DNA of 39,101 nt from NCBI GenBank assembly GCA_944327135.1, contig CALVGQ010000018.1, forward strand, positions 1 to 39,101, given 5' to 3'. The notes below the pieces were generated by a model. The model was given only the letters and a program-made list of their open reading frames with translations, was not told where the DNA came from and ran no database searches. Position 1 is the first letter of the stretch. Each line of letters starts with the position of its first letter. This DNA is from an uncultured Erysipelotrichaceae bacterium. GTDB taxonomy: Bacteria; Bacillota_I; Bacilli_A; Erysipelotrichales; Erysipelotrichaceae. Positions 23,570-32,078 of this stretch are shown piece by piece. The position numbers were made by a program, and so were the translations under genes.

Positions 23570-24312
23570 CAATAAGGCAGCTGAATCACAGAAGTCCGAC
23601 TTTTAGGCATTGCTTCGACCATCAAGGGCTCTGTTCCAATATGCAATTCAAACCGATAAACATGATCAGCATAGCCATACAATGTCTTTTTTCGAATCGT
23701 CAGGATCAAGGAGATTCGATTCAAGGAAACCGACTCATCCCAATGATAGCTCAACTGACAGAAAATCGGTGCGGAAAATCGTTCTTCGAATCTTTCTGTT
23801 AGCTTCTGTCCATTCATTTCTTTCAATTGGGAAGCATCCGGCACCTCCCACTCCGCCTTTTCAATTCCTTCCGCTTCCAAAGCAAGATGGTCTCCGGATC
23901 GTAAGTCCTCTTCAAGCAGCAAATAAACCTCAAGGTTTGCTCCATCAAAAGCAGCATAAACTTCCGAATCATTAAACACCTCGTGCTGGTATAAAGCCAA
24001 TTCCTCTTTTTTAACCAGAGCCGGATCAATTGCCAGTCTGATCTCACGTTCATCGGGAGAAATCGCTGAAGAAATTTCCTGATTTTGTAACAGTCCTCCC
24101 TCTTCTGTCTGAGGATAGATCCAAGGCACATCCCATCGGATCCAAAGCCAGCTCATTCCTAAAACAAACAGCAAATAAAGAAAAAACACCGTCCGAAAAG
24201 AAGGCAGCCGAAGCCAGCTCTTTTGTTTCAGCTTAAAATTCAGATAAATTTCATAGATCACCGGATAAATGGTAAACAGAAGAACACCGAGAATCAAAAT
24301 CAGAATCAGCAT
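23569..24312 (-). CDS. Membrane protein co-transcribed with a LytTR regulator
   Basis: A 247-residue protein I do not recognise. It has a hydrophobic N-terminal segment (about residues 1-20), a basic cytosolic loop, a second membrane segment (about 42-61, rich in Leu and Trp), then an extracellular or soluble beta-rich domain of 170 residues with many acidic residues. The ATG at 24312 has GGAGG upstream; the earlier in-frame start at 24336 overlaps the preceding gene end. It follows a LytTR DNA-binding protein by about 13 bases, so the pair is probably an operon in which the regulator controls the membrane protein. Confidence 0.8.
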   Translation of the reverse strand: MLILILILGVLLFTIYPVIYEIYLNFKLKQKSWLRLPSFRTVFFLYLLFVLGMSWLWIRWDVPWIYPQTEEGGLLQNQEISSAISPDEREIRLAIDPALVKKEELALYQHEVFNDSEVYAAFDGANLEVYLLLEEDLRSGDHLALEAEGIEKAEWEVPDASQLKEMNGQKLTERFEERFSAPIFCQLSYHWDESVSLNRISLILTIRKKTLYGYADHVYRFELHIGTEPLMVEAMPKSRTSVIQLPY

Positions 24313-24325
24313 GCTTCCCCCTCCT

Positions 24326-24772
24326 TCAAAAACCAATCTCCGCTTTAAATTGGGTATAATAATTTCGTGAAACCTCGACCCGATCCTGATTGGAAAGGAT
24401 CAGCGTCAATTTCATATTGAATGAGCTGCGAATGCGAACAATCTTGCTCCGGTTCACCAAAAAAGCACGATGGATCCGTATAAACCCGAATTCCCGCAGT
24501 TCTGCTTCCAGCTGGGTCAGCGTCTTTCGGATTTCATATACCGTTTTCTCGGTATGAACCAGTACCTTGCTTTGAAGGCTTTCAAAATAAACAATTTGTT
24601 CCAAAGAAAGCGGAATCAGGTCATCATTCTCTTTTACCAAAACTGTTTTTCGATCCAGCGTCTGTTCCATTAAGACCAGCGGCGCTTCATCAGAAAACTC
24701 CAGCTGATCCTGCTTCACTGCCGAAATAAGCTCCTGAAGCATTTTCTGGGTACAGAGAATTTTGACTTTCAT
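24326..24772 (-). CDS. LytTR-type DNA-binding regulator
   Basis: A 148-residue protein. The C-terminal 100 residues are a LytTR domain: IVYFESLQSKVLVHTEK, then FGFIRIHRAFLVNRSKIVRI, the highly conserved strand-loop, and VEVSRNYYTQFK at the end. The N-terminal 45 residues carry no receiver domain, so it is not a standard two-component response regulator. It is first in a two-gene operon with a two-segment membrane protein; in related pairs of this kind the membrane protein inhibits the LytTR protein. Direct repeats for binding were not identified. Confidence 0.9.
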   Translation of the reverse strand: MKVKILCTQKMLQELISAVKQDQLEFSDEAPLVLMEQTLDRKTVLVKENDDLIPLSLEQIVYFESLQSKVLVHTEKTVYEIRKTLTQLEAELREFGFIRIHRAFLVNRSKIVRIRSSFNMKLTLILSNQDRVEVSRNYYTQFKAEIGF

Positions 24773-24865
24773 ATCCTTTCCCTCCCGCTCTTATTATCAA
24801 AAAGAACCCTCTTTTTTTTCGATAGATTGCAAGAAAACAGAACCATCCTGCAATCGATCCGTTTC

Positions 24866-24889
24866 AAAAAGCCGGAATTTCCGGCTTTT
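24866..24889 (-). terminator. Terminator of the fucosidase gene
   Basis: AAAAGCCGGAA paired with TTCCGGCTTTT, just after the fucosidase stop codon and followed by T residues on the minus strand. Confidence 0.85.
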
Positions 24890-24892
24890 GCA

Positions 24893-26137
24893 TTAATCTT
24901 CAAACTCAATCTTCCCGACTCGAACGATCCAATGCGTTCCATAAGGGAACCCTACAGCCCGATAGCTTACTTCATCCGCTTTTTGAGAAAAGAGCAGTTC
25001 CTCATCATTATCCACCCAGCGAATCGATCGAACCTTGCGTTTCACATTCTGGATCGCATGATCCTCATTAGTATTTTCATAAGCAGCAACAACATCCTTC
25101 GGTCCCAAAAGCGGAAGATCATGCACATAGACATAAGCCGCGCCATCTTTTTCCAAAACAAAATCTTTCGAATGACTGCAGATCATTTCACTAGGTTTTC
25201 CTTCATACAAAGATTCGCTTGCCATCGCTGTCCATTGTCCGATAATCTCCAGCAGCGCTTCGGTAATTTTGGTTACTTTGCCCTGTCCGGTCAACCCAAT
25301 ATTCAAAAGATAATTGGCTCCTACCTTACGCGCATGGCATAGCCGCTCGATCATCTGGCGCGGGCTCTTGTAATCCAGATCATGGATCGCAATGCCCCAA
25401 TGACGGTTCATGGTCTGGCACATCTCGGCCGTTACGTATTTGTCCATCCCTTCCCGATTCATCGGAGTGGCCTGTCCCTGCTCAAAAGTCACGCTATCAA
25501 TTTCCGGATGTCCGGTTTTTCCCTGCTGGCTTAGTCCGGTATTATTGATGATCATCGCATCCGGCTGAAGACGATGGATCATGCCATAGAGCTCATCCAG
25601 CTTCCAGTCGGCATGCCGCTTGCTCCAGTTTCCATCAAACCAGAGCCCGCCGATAGGTCCATACTGCGTACAAAGGATCTCCACTGATTTTCTCAGATAT
25701 TCCAGATAAGCATCGAAATCCCGATCAAAATCCGGATGGACCCAATCCAGAGTCGTGTGATAAAGCATCGGAAGGATTCCTTCTTGACGGCAAGCCTCAA
25801 TCAATTCTTTGACCAGATCCCTTTTGCACGGAGTATGCATGACATCATACTCAGACAGTCCCCGTGTATCATACAAGGAAAAGCCATCATGATGACGGGT
25901 CGTGAAGGTAATGTACTTCATTCCAGCCTGCTTCGCCAGACACACGATCGCTTTGGCGTCAAAATCCTCTGCTGTAAAATGATCAAAACAGCGTCGGTAG
26001 TCCTTTTCTTCGATGTGATGCAGATTCAGCGTCCATTCACCCTGTTCCAGCTGCGAATACAGCCCCCAGTGAATAAACATTCCAAAGCCACGTTTTTCAA
26101 ATTCCGCAATTCTTTTTTCCGGTATCAGATTCCCCAT
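24893..26137 (-). CDS. GH29 family alpha-L-fucosidase
   Basis: A 414-residue glycoside hydrolase of family GH29. The barrel has FGMFIHWGLYS near 18-28, TRHHDGFSLYD at 80-90 and LWFDGNW at 165-171, where D168 is the likely nucleophile. The acid/base residue cannot be placed with certainty. There is no signal peptide, so it acts in the cytosol on imported fucosylated oligosaccharides; this fits a gut or mucosal lifestyle. GGAGG precedes the start. No sugar transporter lies beside it, and it appears monocistronic with its own terminator. Confidence 0.92.
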   Translation of the reverse strand: MGNLIPEKRIAEFEKRGFGMFIHWGLYSQLEQGEWTLNLHHIEEKDYRRCFDHFTAEDFDAKAIVCLAKQAGMKYITFTTRHHDGFSLYDTRGLSEYDVMHTPCKRDLVKELIEACRQEGILPMLYHTTLDWVHPDFDRDFDAYLEYLRKSVEILCTQYGPIGGLWFDGNWSKRHADWKLDELYGMIHRLQPDAMIINNTGLSQQGKTGHPEIDSVTFEQGQATPMNREGMDKYVTAEMCQTMNRHWGIAIHDLDYKSPRQMIERLCHARKVGANYLLNIGLTGQGKVTKITEALLEIIGQWTAMASESLYEGKPSEMICSHSKDFVLEKDGAAYVYVHDLPLLGPKDVVAAYENTNEDHAIQNVKRKVRSIRWVDNDEELLFSQKADEVSYRAVGFPYGTHWIVRVGKIEFED

Positions 26138-26195
26138 AGGATCCTCCTTCTTTAGACGTTTTTATCATACCTGTTTCCGATCAGCCGCACAAGAC

Positions 26196-27365
26196 CTAAA
26201 TGAAGCAACGATCAAAGGTGATAACCGTATAATAGGTTCCATTCTCGTTTTTTAAGCGTTCATCGATCGCTTTTTGAATCTGTTCATTGCTCAAGCGGCA
26301 TTCATATGGAACCATGATATCAAAGATCAGATTGGTATGCGTTTCCCCTGCAACAATTCGAAAATCATGCAAGCTCAGCACAGGATCCAGCTCCCGCAGA
26401 ATCGTTTCCATTTGTTCTCGGCAAGTGTTGACCAGCTGATTGTCTGTTTCCACCGGATCCATATGCAAGGTCATCATGATTTTCAGTTCCTCATAGATCT
26501 TCCGCTCCAATTCATCCACAACATCATGCGCTTTCAAGAAATCCATCTTTGCGCTGACCTCGACATGCGCGCTTCCCAAAAGTTTTCCCGGTCCATAGTC
26601 ATGAATGATCATATCATGAATGCCAATGATGATCGGATTTGACAAGATCAGCTTTTCAATCTGCTGGCTTAGCAGTTTATCAGCCGGTTTTCCCAACAAT
26701 TCATCCACCGTTCCGCGAATGATTCCATATCCGGAGAAAAGAATAAAAAATGAAACCAGACAGCCCATCAACCCATCGATCGGCAAAGAAGTAAACCGGC
26801 TCAAGATCAAGGCAAGCGCGCTAGCTCCTGTTGCAATACAATCATTCAAGCTATCCTGCGCCGTAGCAAACAACACTCCGGATTGGATCCGTTCTCCCAG
26901 ATTTCGATAAAAGCCAGCCATCCAAAACTTAAGCAGGATCGAAAAAATCAGCGATCCCAAGACCCACCCGCTAAAGCGCAAAGGCTCTGGATTCAGTACC
27001 TTTGCCAGCGATCCCTTCAGCAGTTCCACTCCGACTAAAAGAATCATCACGGCAATCACCAAAGACGTCAGATATTCTGCCCGCCCATGTCCAAACGGGT
27101 GATTCTTATCTGCCGGCTTAGAGGCCATTTTATATCCAAATAAAGTAATCAGATTGCTGGCGCAATCAGAAAGATTATTAAAAGCATCGGAAACAATCGC
27201 AATCGAATTGGCCAACAGCCCCATTGTTACCTTCAACATAAACAGAATCAAATTACAAGCCATGCCCACAAAGCTGGCAGCCGACCCCACTTTTTTACGA
27301 GTCTTGGCATTTTGTACATCCGCATCTTTGATCAACCAGTGAGCTAACCATTGTGTCACATTCAT
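26196..27365 (-). CDS. Cation diffusion facilitator (CDF) family transporter
   Basis: A 389-residue protein with the CDF fold: about six membrane segments up to residue 210, then a cytosolic domain. Metal-site motifs are SDAFNNLSDCASN, HPFGHGRAEY and DSLNDC; the first and third supply the transmembrane Asp/His-type ligands. CDF proteins export Zn, Mn, Fe or related ions against a proton gradient; the ion is not fixed by sequence here. The protein is longer than the typical 290-310 residues: the C-terminus has an extended region of about 90 residues after the usual cytosolic domain. It is monocistronic. Confidence 0.93.
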   Translation of the reverse strand: MNVTQWLAHWLIKDADVQNAKTRKKVGSAASFVGMACNLILFMLKVTMGLLANSIAIVSDAFNNLSDCASNLITLFGYKMASKPADKNHPFGHGRAEYLTSLVIAVMILLVGVELLKGSLAKVLNPEPLRFSGWVLGSLIFSILLKFWMAGFYRNLGERIQSGVLFATAQDSLNDCIATGASALALILSRFTSLPIDGLMGCLVSFFILFSGYGIIRGTVDELLGKPADKLLSQQIEKLILSNPIIIGIHDMIIHDYGPGKLLGSAHVEVSAKMDFLKAHDVVDELERKIYEELKIMMTLHMDPVETDNQLVNTCREQMETILRELDPVLSLHDFRIVAGETHTNLIFDIMVPYECRLSNEQIQKAIDERLKNENGTYYTVITFDRCFI

Positions 27366-27407
27366 CCCTCCATCGTTTTGATGAATATTTTACCACAATT
27401 CTGCTAT

Positions 27408-27956
27408 TTAAGAACAGCGATGCATCATTCCTTGCCGTTTTTTCGCCAGGCGAACCTCTGGAGCAATCAATAAAATGGGAAAAAACATCATCAGAATCAA
27501 CCCCATCAGACTGGCTCGTTCCATTCCTTCAGGGAAACCAGAGATCCAAGCCAAAGCTTCCTGCGGAAGCCAATACGCTGCCGCTAGAAACAAGCCCAGC
27601 ATGCCCCAGCCTCCTTGCTCCATTTTTCGCCAGATCAGATTCATCAAGCACAGCGGAAGCCTCCAGGTTGCCAGCTTTAATGCTGCCGCTGTGAAGCAGT
27701 ACATCAGATAAATCGAGATAAACTCTGAATCCAGCCATTTCCATCCGGTCATTTGCGCAATCAAAACAAACATCATGAACCACATCATTGCAAAAAGGAT
27801 CAACCGCATCATCTCTTTTTTCCAAAGTGAAGCACCGCATACCCAAAAGCCACAGATCATCAAAAAACAACCGGCCTCATGAAAGCCTGAAAACCAGTAA
27901 TAAAATCCAGCACTGACTGCACAAATGGTCATAAAAAACTTTTTTTCACTTTTCAT
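27408..27956 (-). CDS. Integral membrane protein of unknown function
   Basis: A 182-residue protein with five or more hydrophobic segments rich in Met and Trp (for example GFWVCGASLW and LILFAMMWFMMFVLIAQM). I do not recognise it. The ATG at 27956 has GAGG 8 bases upstream. It is divergent from the WYL regulator gene, with only about 90 bases between starts; that gap carries a 9-base inverted repeat, so this gene could be controlled by the WYL protein. It is not clearly in operon with the CDF gene downstream (about 40 bases apart), although read-through is possible. Confidence 0.78.
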   Translation of the reverse strand: MKSEKKFFMTICAVSAGFYYWFSGFHEAGCFLMICGFWVCGASLWKKEMMRLILFAMMWFMMFVLIAQMTGWKWLDSEFISIYLMYCFTAAALKLATWRLPLCLMNLIWRKMEQGGWGMLGLFLAAAYWLPQEALAWISGFPEGMERASLMGLILMMFFPILLIAPEVRLAKKRQGMMHRCS

Positions 27957-27990
27957 CTTCGTCACCTCATTGGCATCAGTGTAACAGATT

Positions 27991-28019
27991 TCCTAAAAAC
28001 CATTGTCCCATTTTTAGGA
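27991..28019. promoter_or_regulatory. Inverted repeat, probable operator between divergent genes
   Basis: TCCTAAAAA, 11 bases, TTTTTAGGA. It overlaps the -35 of the WYL gene promoter and lies about 35 bases upstream of the divergent membrane-protein gene. Confidence 0.6.
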
Positions 28020-28031
28020 CAGTGATACACT
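28003..28031 (+). promoter_or_regulatory. Promoter of the WYL regulator gene
   Basis: TTGTCC (28003-28008), a 17-base spacer and TACACT (28026-28031). Transcription should begin around 28038, almost at the start codon. Confidence 0.65.
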
Positions 28032-28047
28032 GTAACCGGTGATGAAT

Positions 28048-29034
28048 ATGGCTCAATCCAACCACAAGCTTCGACTGCTGCTGATTCGGCAGGCATTGAT
28101 CCAGAAATCTGATGAAAACCATCCGCTGTCTTTGTCCGATTTGATCCAGCTTTGTTACGACCATGGTCTTAGCGCCGAGCGTAAAGCAATCTATGATGAC
28201 CTAAGAGCACTGCGGGAATCCGGATTGGATATCTTGCTGACACGGCAGCCTAAAACCGGCTATTTTTTAGCAGATGCCCCTTTTGAAACTGCTGAATTGC
28301 GCTTGCTGATCGATGCGGTCCAAGCAGCCAGTTTTATTTCTGTCAAAAAGACCCAACAGTTAATTGCCAAGCTTTCCTCCTTAACGAACGACTATGCGGC
28401 CAAAAAACTGCTTCGAACCATTGCCTATCCAAAAAATAAAGCGTCCAATGAAAATATTTTCTATACGATCGATGCTTTGCAGGAGGCGATTGACGGTCAT
28501 CATCCGGTCAGCTTTCTCTATTTCGATATGACCGTAGAAAGGCAAAAACAGTATCGCCGCTCGCGGTTTCGATATACCTTGATTCCCTACGCCATGATCT
28601 GGGAAAATCAGCGATATTACTGTATCGGCATGGATCAGAAACATCGCGGTTTCAGTCATTACCGCATCGATAAGATGGATCAGCTGACTCTTTCCACAGA
28701 AGTGGTCGAAAAACAGCCCTTTGACTGCAATGAATACATTTCTCGTATTTTCCGCATGTATTCTGGAGAAGCCGAATCTGTAACCTTGAAAGTAAATCGT
28801 TCCCTGGCAAACGCGATCTTTGATCAATTCGGTCAGGAAGTTTTAATCAGTGAAGTTACAGCAGACAGTTTTCTGGTACACCTGACCCTCAGCATTGCTC
28901 CGCCTTTTCTGAGCTGGCTTTTTCAATTTGGAAATCAGATCCAGGTCATCTCGCCTGCGTCTCTTAAAGAAACCCTGAAAAAAACAGCCCAAGAGGTGCT
29001 TCAGCTGTATGCTTCAGAAGAAAAAGGCTCATGA
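28048..29034 (+). CDS. WYL-domain transcriptional regulator
   Basis: A 328-residue cytosolic regulator. The N-terminal 80 residues form an HTH (LSDLIQLCYDHG, then SAERKAIYDDLRALRESG), the DeoR/WYL-type arrangement. The WYL domain (about residues 130-215) has the SFLYFDM strand, then IPYAMIWENQRYYCIG and a HYRIDKM strand. A C-terminal WCX-like extension follows. WYL domains sense small ligands or nucleic acids, often in stress or phage defence. The start at 28048 is chosen because GGTGAT pairs perfectly with the 16S tail 4 bases upstream; the mRNA leader may be only about 10 bases. Alternative starts are 28039 (GTG) and 28042 (ATG). Confidence 0.92.
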   Translation: MAQSNHKLRLLLIRQALIQKSDENHPLSLSDLIQLCYDHGLSAERKAIYDDLRALRESGLDILLTRQPKTGYFLADAPFETAELRLLIDAVQAASFISVKKTQQLIAKLSSLTNDYAAKKLLRTIAYPKNKASNENIFYTIDALQEAIDGHHPVSFLYFDMTVERQKQYRRSRFRYTLIPYAMIWENQRYYCIGMDQKHRGFSHYRIDKMDQLTLSTEVVEKQPFDCNEYISRIFRMYSGEAESVTLKVNRSLANAIFDQFGQEVLISEVTADSFLVHLTLSIAPPFLSWLFQFGNQIQVISPASLKETLKKTAQEVLQLYASEEKGS

Positions 29035-29115
29035 AGCCAAGACAGCGGCACAATCCAACCAAGCCTCTTTCCACTATATTGATAGGGAACAGCGAGCTTG
29101 GAAAGGAGAATGCTC

Positions 29116-29634
29116 ATGAAGCCCTGTCTTGTCTTTGACTTATTAAAAAAACGCTGCTGGATTTTCCCCATTTTCTTCTTATTTGCGTTGCTGCTATGGC
29201 TTTGCTGCTTTCGCATCCAGGAGCGTGATGAAAAAGGCGCCGCAGCGCAAGTAAATTTAACAGGCGTCTATTACTCTGAGGATCTAATGGCCATGCCGGA
29301 AGAATTTTGCACCGGTACGCTAATTACGCTTGATCCAGCACAAAAATCCATGCATCTAACAGAAGGTTATGTTTATCTTGTAACCTTTTCAGTCACTTCG
29401 CTCATTGGAAAAGAACACATGATCATCTTAATTCCTGAGGTCAATGAAGAACCGCTTTACCTTTATGAAAATGTAGTACAAACCGCGCTGGACGGATCGA
29501 TAACCAATTCCGGAAGCTTCATGATCCAGGCCGATCAACCGATGAGCTTGCAGATGCGTTTCACAACCGATGATATGACCCGGACCCAAGCCATTGGTAC
29601 CCTTTCCGTATCCGCTCAAGCCAAGCTGGAATAA
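29116..29634 (+). CDS. Membrane-anchored protein of unknown function
   Basis: A 172-residue protein with a basic start and one hydrophobic segment at about residues 16-33, so it is anchored with the rest outside. The outer region is mainly beta-like and acidic. I do not recognise a domain. AAGGAG is 7 bases before the ATG at 29116; a nearer ATG (29110) leaves only 1 base of spacing. It follows the WYL regulator by about 80 bases on the same strand and may be its target. Downstream the terminator hairpin favours the minus strand, so this gene's own end is not well defined. Confidence 0.75.
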   Translation: MKPCLVFDLLKKRCWIFPIFFLFALLLWLCCFRIQERDEKGAAAQVNLTGVYYSEDLMAMPEEFCTGTLITLDPAQKSMHLTEGYVYLVTFSVTSLIGKEHMIILIPEVNEEPLYLYENVVQTALDGSITNSGSFMIQADQPMSLQMRFTTDDMTRTQAIGTLSVSAQAKLE

Positions 29635-29638
29635 AAAA

Positions 29639-29660
29639 ATCCTGCCTCATGGGGCAGGAT
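29639..29660 (-). terminator. Terminator of the DUF1294/M24/mutY operon
   Basis: ATCCTGCC and GGCAGGAT pair around a 6-base loop; on the minus strand a run of T residues follows. The stop of DUF1294 lies at its base. Confidence 0.85.
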
Positions 29661-29926
29661 CAAAGAAACAGCCAAAAAATCAAGACTGCCGCCTGCAATC
29701 CAAGCGCCAGATCAATGACCCGGAAAAAAGAACTTTTCCGGGTTTTATGATGAAAAAAACGCATGCCAAGCCGAATTCCAAAAGCTCCTCCCAAAAAAGC
29801 CAGCAGAAAAAAGGTTTTTTCCGGGATCCGCCAACGATGCTTTAACGCTTGCTGCTTATCCCAAAAGCACAAACAAAAGCCCCATCCCGAACTCACGATC
29901 AGCCACAGCTTTACGATTGCTTCCAT
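29660..29926 (-). CDS. DUF1294 family membrane protein
   Basis: An 88-residue protein with three or four hydrophobic segments. The RIPEKTFFLLAFLGGAFGIRLGM segment is typical of DUF1294: the core is PE-x-x-L with GG-x-x-G and a basic HHKT motif. Function of the family is unknown. The start overlaps the end of the M24 peptidase gene by 16 bases, so it belongs to the mutY-M24-DUF1294 operon. No strong ribosome site is seen; coupling to the upstream gene is likely. Confidence 0.88.
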   Translation of the reverse strand: MEAIVKLWLIVSSGWGFCLCFWDKQQALKHRWRIPEKTFFLLAFLGGAFGIRLGMRFFHHKTRKSSFFRVIDLALGLQAAVLIFWLFL

Positions 29927-30984
29927 GAAATGACCGGCTGATCCTTCGGATCATGATTCAAAACTTCACAGCCGTCTTCGGTGACCAGCACTAAGTCTTC
30001 AATACGCACACCGCCTTGATGTGGAAGATAAACCCCCGGTTCGATCGAAAAGCACATTCCCGGCTGAAGCGGTGCATCGTTCACGCTGCTGACATCATAA
30101 GGCTCATGAACGCTCAGCCCGATTCCATGACCGGTTCGATGAATAAAATAAGGACCATAGCCGGCTTCTTCGATCACCCGACGGGCCGCCAGGTCAACAT
30201 CCCGAAATGTCGCATGCGGGCCAACCGCGGCAATCGCAGCCAGATTGGCCTTCAATACGATCTGATAAATTTCCTCCATGGTGTTTTCTTCCAGAAAAAA
30301 GGTCCTCGTCATATCAGAACAATATCCCTCAAAACGGCAGCCCATATCAACGATCACGGACATGCCCGCCTCCAGGACCTTCGATCCCGGGGTTGCATGC
30401 GGATCCGCACAGTTCTCCTGAAAGGCGACAATCGTATCGAAGCTTGGTTCACTTTGGGCAATCTGACGAAATGCCTCACGAATCTGCTCAGCCACCTGTT
30501 TCTCTGTAACTCCCGGGCGTAAAAAGGTTCTAACTTTCTGCATCACCGCATCATTCAGCTGACTGGCCCGACGCATCTTCTGCTGTTCCTGTTGCGATTT
30601 GATGGAACGAATCTGATCGCTGAGCGCGGCCCCGTCTGTAAACTGACATTCCGGAAGCAGCTGCATCAGACGAAGTAAAAACCCGGAAGGCCATGCTTTA
30701 TCGATCCCGATTACCGGTCCGGTGCAATGCTCTTTAAGAAGCAAAACGCTGTCATCCGTATCCTTGAAGCGGATCAGTTCTACGCCTTCCAGCTGCTCAG
30801 CTGGAAACAATTCATTTAAAAACAAAAGCGAACGTCCCTGTTGCTTGACCGCTAAAACGACCATCCGCTCTCCGCAGGAAAATCCTTTCTGAATGAAGTA
30901 CTGCATGGCATCCCGATCGCTGATCAAACAGGTATCCACTTGTTGTTCTTTCATCCGCTGCTGAAGCTTTTCAATTCTGTTCAT
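29911..30984 (-). CDS. M24 family metallopeptidase (Xaa-Pro aminopeptidase)
   Basis: A 357-residue cytosolic peptidase of the pita-bread fold. The N-terminal 125 residues are the creatinase-N domain. The five metal ligands are in place: D213 (VDMG), D224 (CSDMTRTF), H286 (RTGHGIG), E315 (SIEPGVY) and E329 (GVRIEDL). The enzyme removes N-terminal residues from Xaa-Pro peptides. GGAGG stands 9 bases before the ATG, inside the mutY end (14-base overlap). Specificity for prolidase versus aminopeptidase cannot be resolved from sequence alone. Confidence 0.95.
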   Translation of the reverse strand: MNRIEKLQQRMKEQQVDTCLISDRDAMQYFIQKGFSCGERMVVLAVKQQGRSLLFLNELFPAEQLEGVELIRFKDTDDSVLLLKEHCTGPVIGIDKAWPSGFLLRLMQLLPECQFTDGAALSDQIRSIKSQQEQQKMRRASQLNDAVMQKVRTFLRPGVTEKQVAEQIREAFRQIAQSEPSFDTIVAFQENCADPHATPGSKVLEAGMSVIVDMGCRFEGYCSDMTRTFFLEENTMEEIYQIVLKANLAAIAAVGPHATFRDVDLAARRVIEEAGYGPYFIHRTGHGIGLSVHEPYDVSSVNDAPLQPGMCFSIEPGVYLPHQGGVRIEDLVLVTEDGCEVLNHDPKDQPVISWKQS

Positions 30985-31981
30985 GCTGTTTCGCCTCCAT
31001 CATTTTTTTTAACCATTTGCGATGTGCCGTGACCAACGCAATCGAGTCCAGCTGATCGCAATCGACCCAATGGGTCTTTTCCAACACTACATCCTCGCAT
31101 TCCAGCTGATAACAGGCCATCCGCCAGATGCGATGACTGAAAACATGCTTGCGATTTTCCACAAAAACTGCTGTTTTTACTGATTCTGGAATCTGTGCAT
31201 ACTGCGGAAGCCGAAGCAGCCCTTCCATCAGCCCATCGCTATGATCTTCACTAAGCAGGATCTGATTTTTGCGGTTGCGGATCAAAAAAGTATACACCTG
31301 CAATTCCTGCGGCTTTTTGGCGCTCTTTTTAATCGGATACTGCTCCATCGTTCCTCGCGCAAAGCTCTGGCAAAAAGAGGACAGCGGACAAAGCAGACAG
31401 CTGGGTTTTTTAAAAGTACAGATCAAAGCACCAATTTCCATCAGTCCTTGGGTAAATACGCTTGGGTCACAGTCTTCCATCCATTCGTAAACCTGTTGGC
31501 TTACCCGATCCACAGTCGTTTTCTTCGTAATATCCTCTTCCATTTCCAGAATTCGAGCTGTTACGCGCAAAACATTGCCATCCACTGCCGGCGCTCTTTT
31601 CCCAAAAGCGATACTGGCAATCGCTCCGGCTGTATAAGCCCCGATGCCCGGAATCGTCTGCAGCACTTTCTGATCATCAGGCAGCTTCCCTCCATATTTT
31701 TCTACAACCAGCTGAGCTCCCTGGTGCAGCTTGCGGGCCCGATTGTAGTACCCCAGCCCCTGCCAGAGCTGAAGCACATCCTGTAATGGCGCTTGAGCCA
31801 AGGCTTCTACGGTCGGCCATTGCTCGATCCAGCGCAGATAGTACGGAATCATGCTGTCGATGCGGGTCTGCTGAGCCATGATTTCACTGACCCAGATCGC
31901 ATAAGGATCACGACTTTCTCGAAAAGGAAGAGGACGTTGATTTTCTAGGTACCATTGACTTAATGCTTCACTCAATTTCAT
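30971..31981 (-). CDS. mutY: A/G-specific adenine glycosylase
   Basis: A 336-residue DNA repair enzyme removing adenine opposite 8-oxoguanine. The catalytic Glu33 lies in SEIMAQQTR, the helix-hairpin-helix is LQTIPGIGAYTAGAIA (residues 107-122), and the second catalytic Asp134 follows in AVDGN. The [4Fe-4S] ligands are C188, C195, C198 and C204, in the classic C-x6-C-x2-C-x5-C spacing. The C-terminal MutT-like domain is present. It starts an operon with the M24 peptidase and DUF1294 genes. GAGG precedes the ATG. Confidence 0.97.
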   Translation of the reverse strand: MKLSEALSQWYLENQRPLPFRESRDPYAIWVSEIMAQQTRIDSMIPYYLRWIEQWPTVEALAQAPLQDVLQLWQGLGYYNRARKLHQGAQLVVEKYGGKLPDDQKVLQTIPGIGAYTAGAIASIAFGKRAPAVDGNVLRVTARILEMEEDITKKTTVDRVSQQVYEWMEDCDPSVFTQGLMEIGALICTFKKPSCLLCPLSSFCQSFARGTMEQYPIKKSAKKPQELQVYTFLIRNRKNQILLSEDHSDGLMEGLLRLPQYAQIPESVKTAVFVENRKHVFSHRIWRMACYQLECEDVVLEKTHWVDCDQLDSIALVTAHRKWLKKMMEAKQHEQN

Positions 31982-32048
31982 GCATAACCTCTTTCTGTGT
32001 TATTTTAGCACATCCTGCAATCACCATCAATTTAGAAGCCTTCCGTGA

Positions 32049-32054
32049 TATAAT
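32049..32054 (+). promoter_or_regulatory. -10 element of the sirtuin gene
   Basis: TATAAT with a TG one base upstream (extended -10), 25 bases before the start codon. No good -35 is seen. Confidence 0.55.
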
Positions 32055-32078
32055 AAAAAAAGAAAAGAGGGCCATGCT

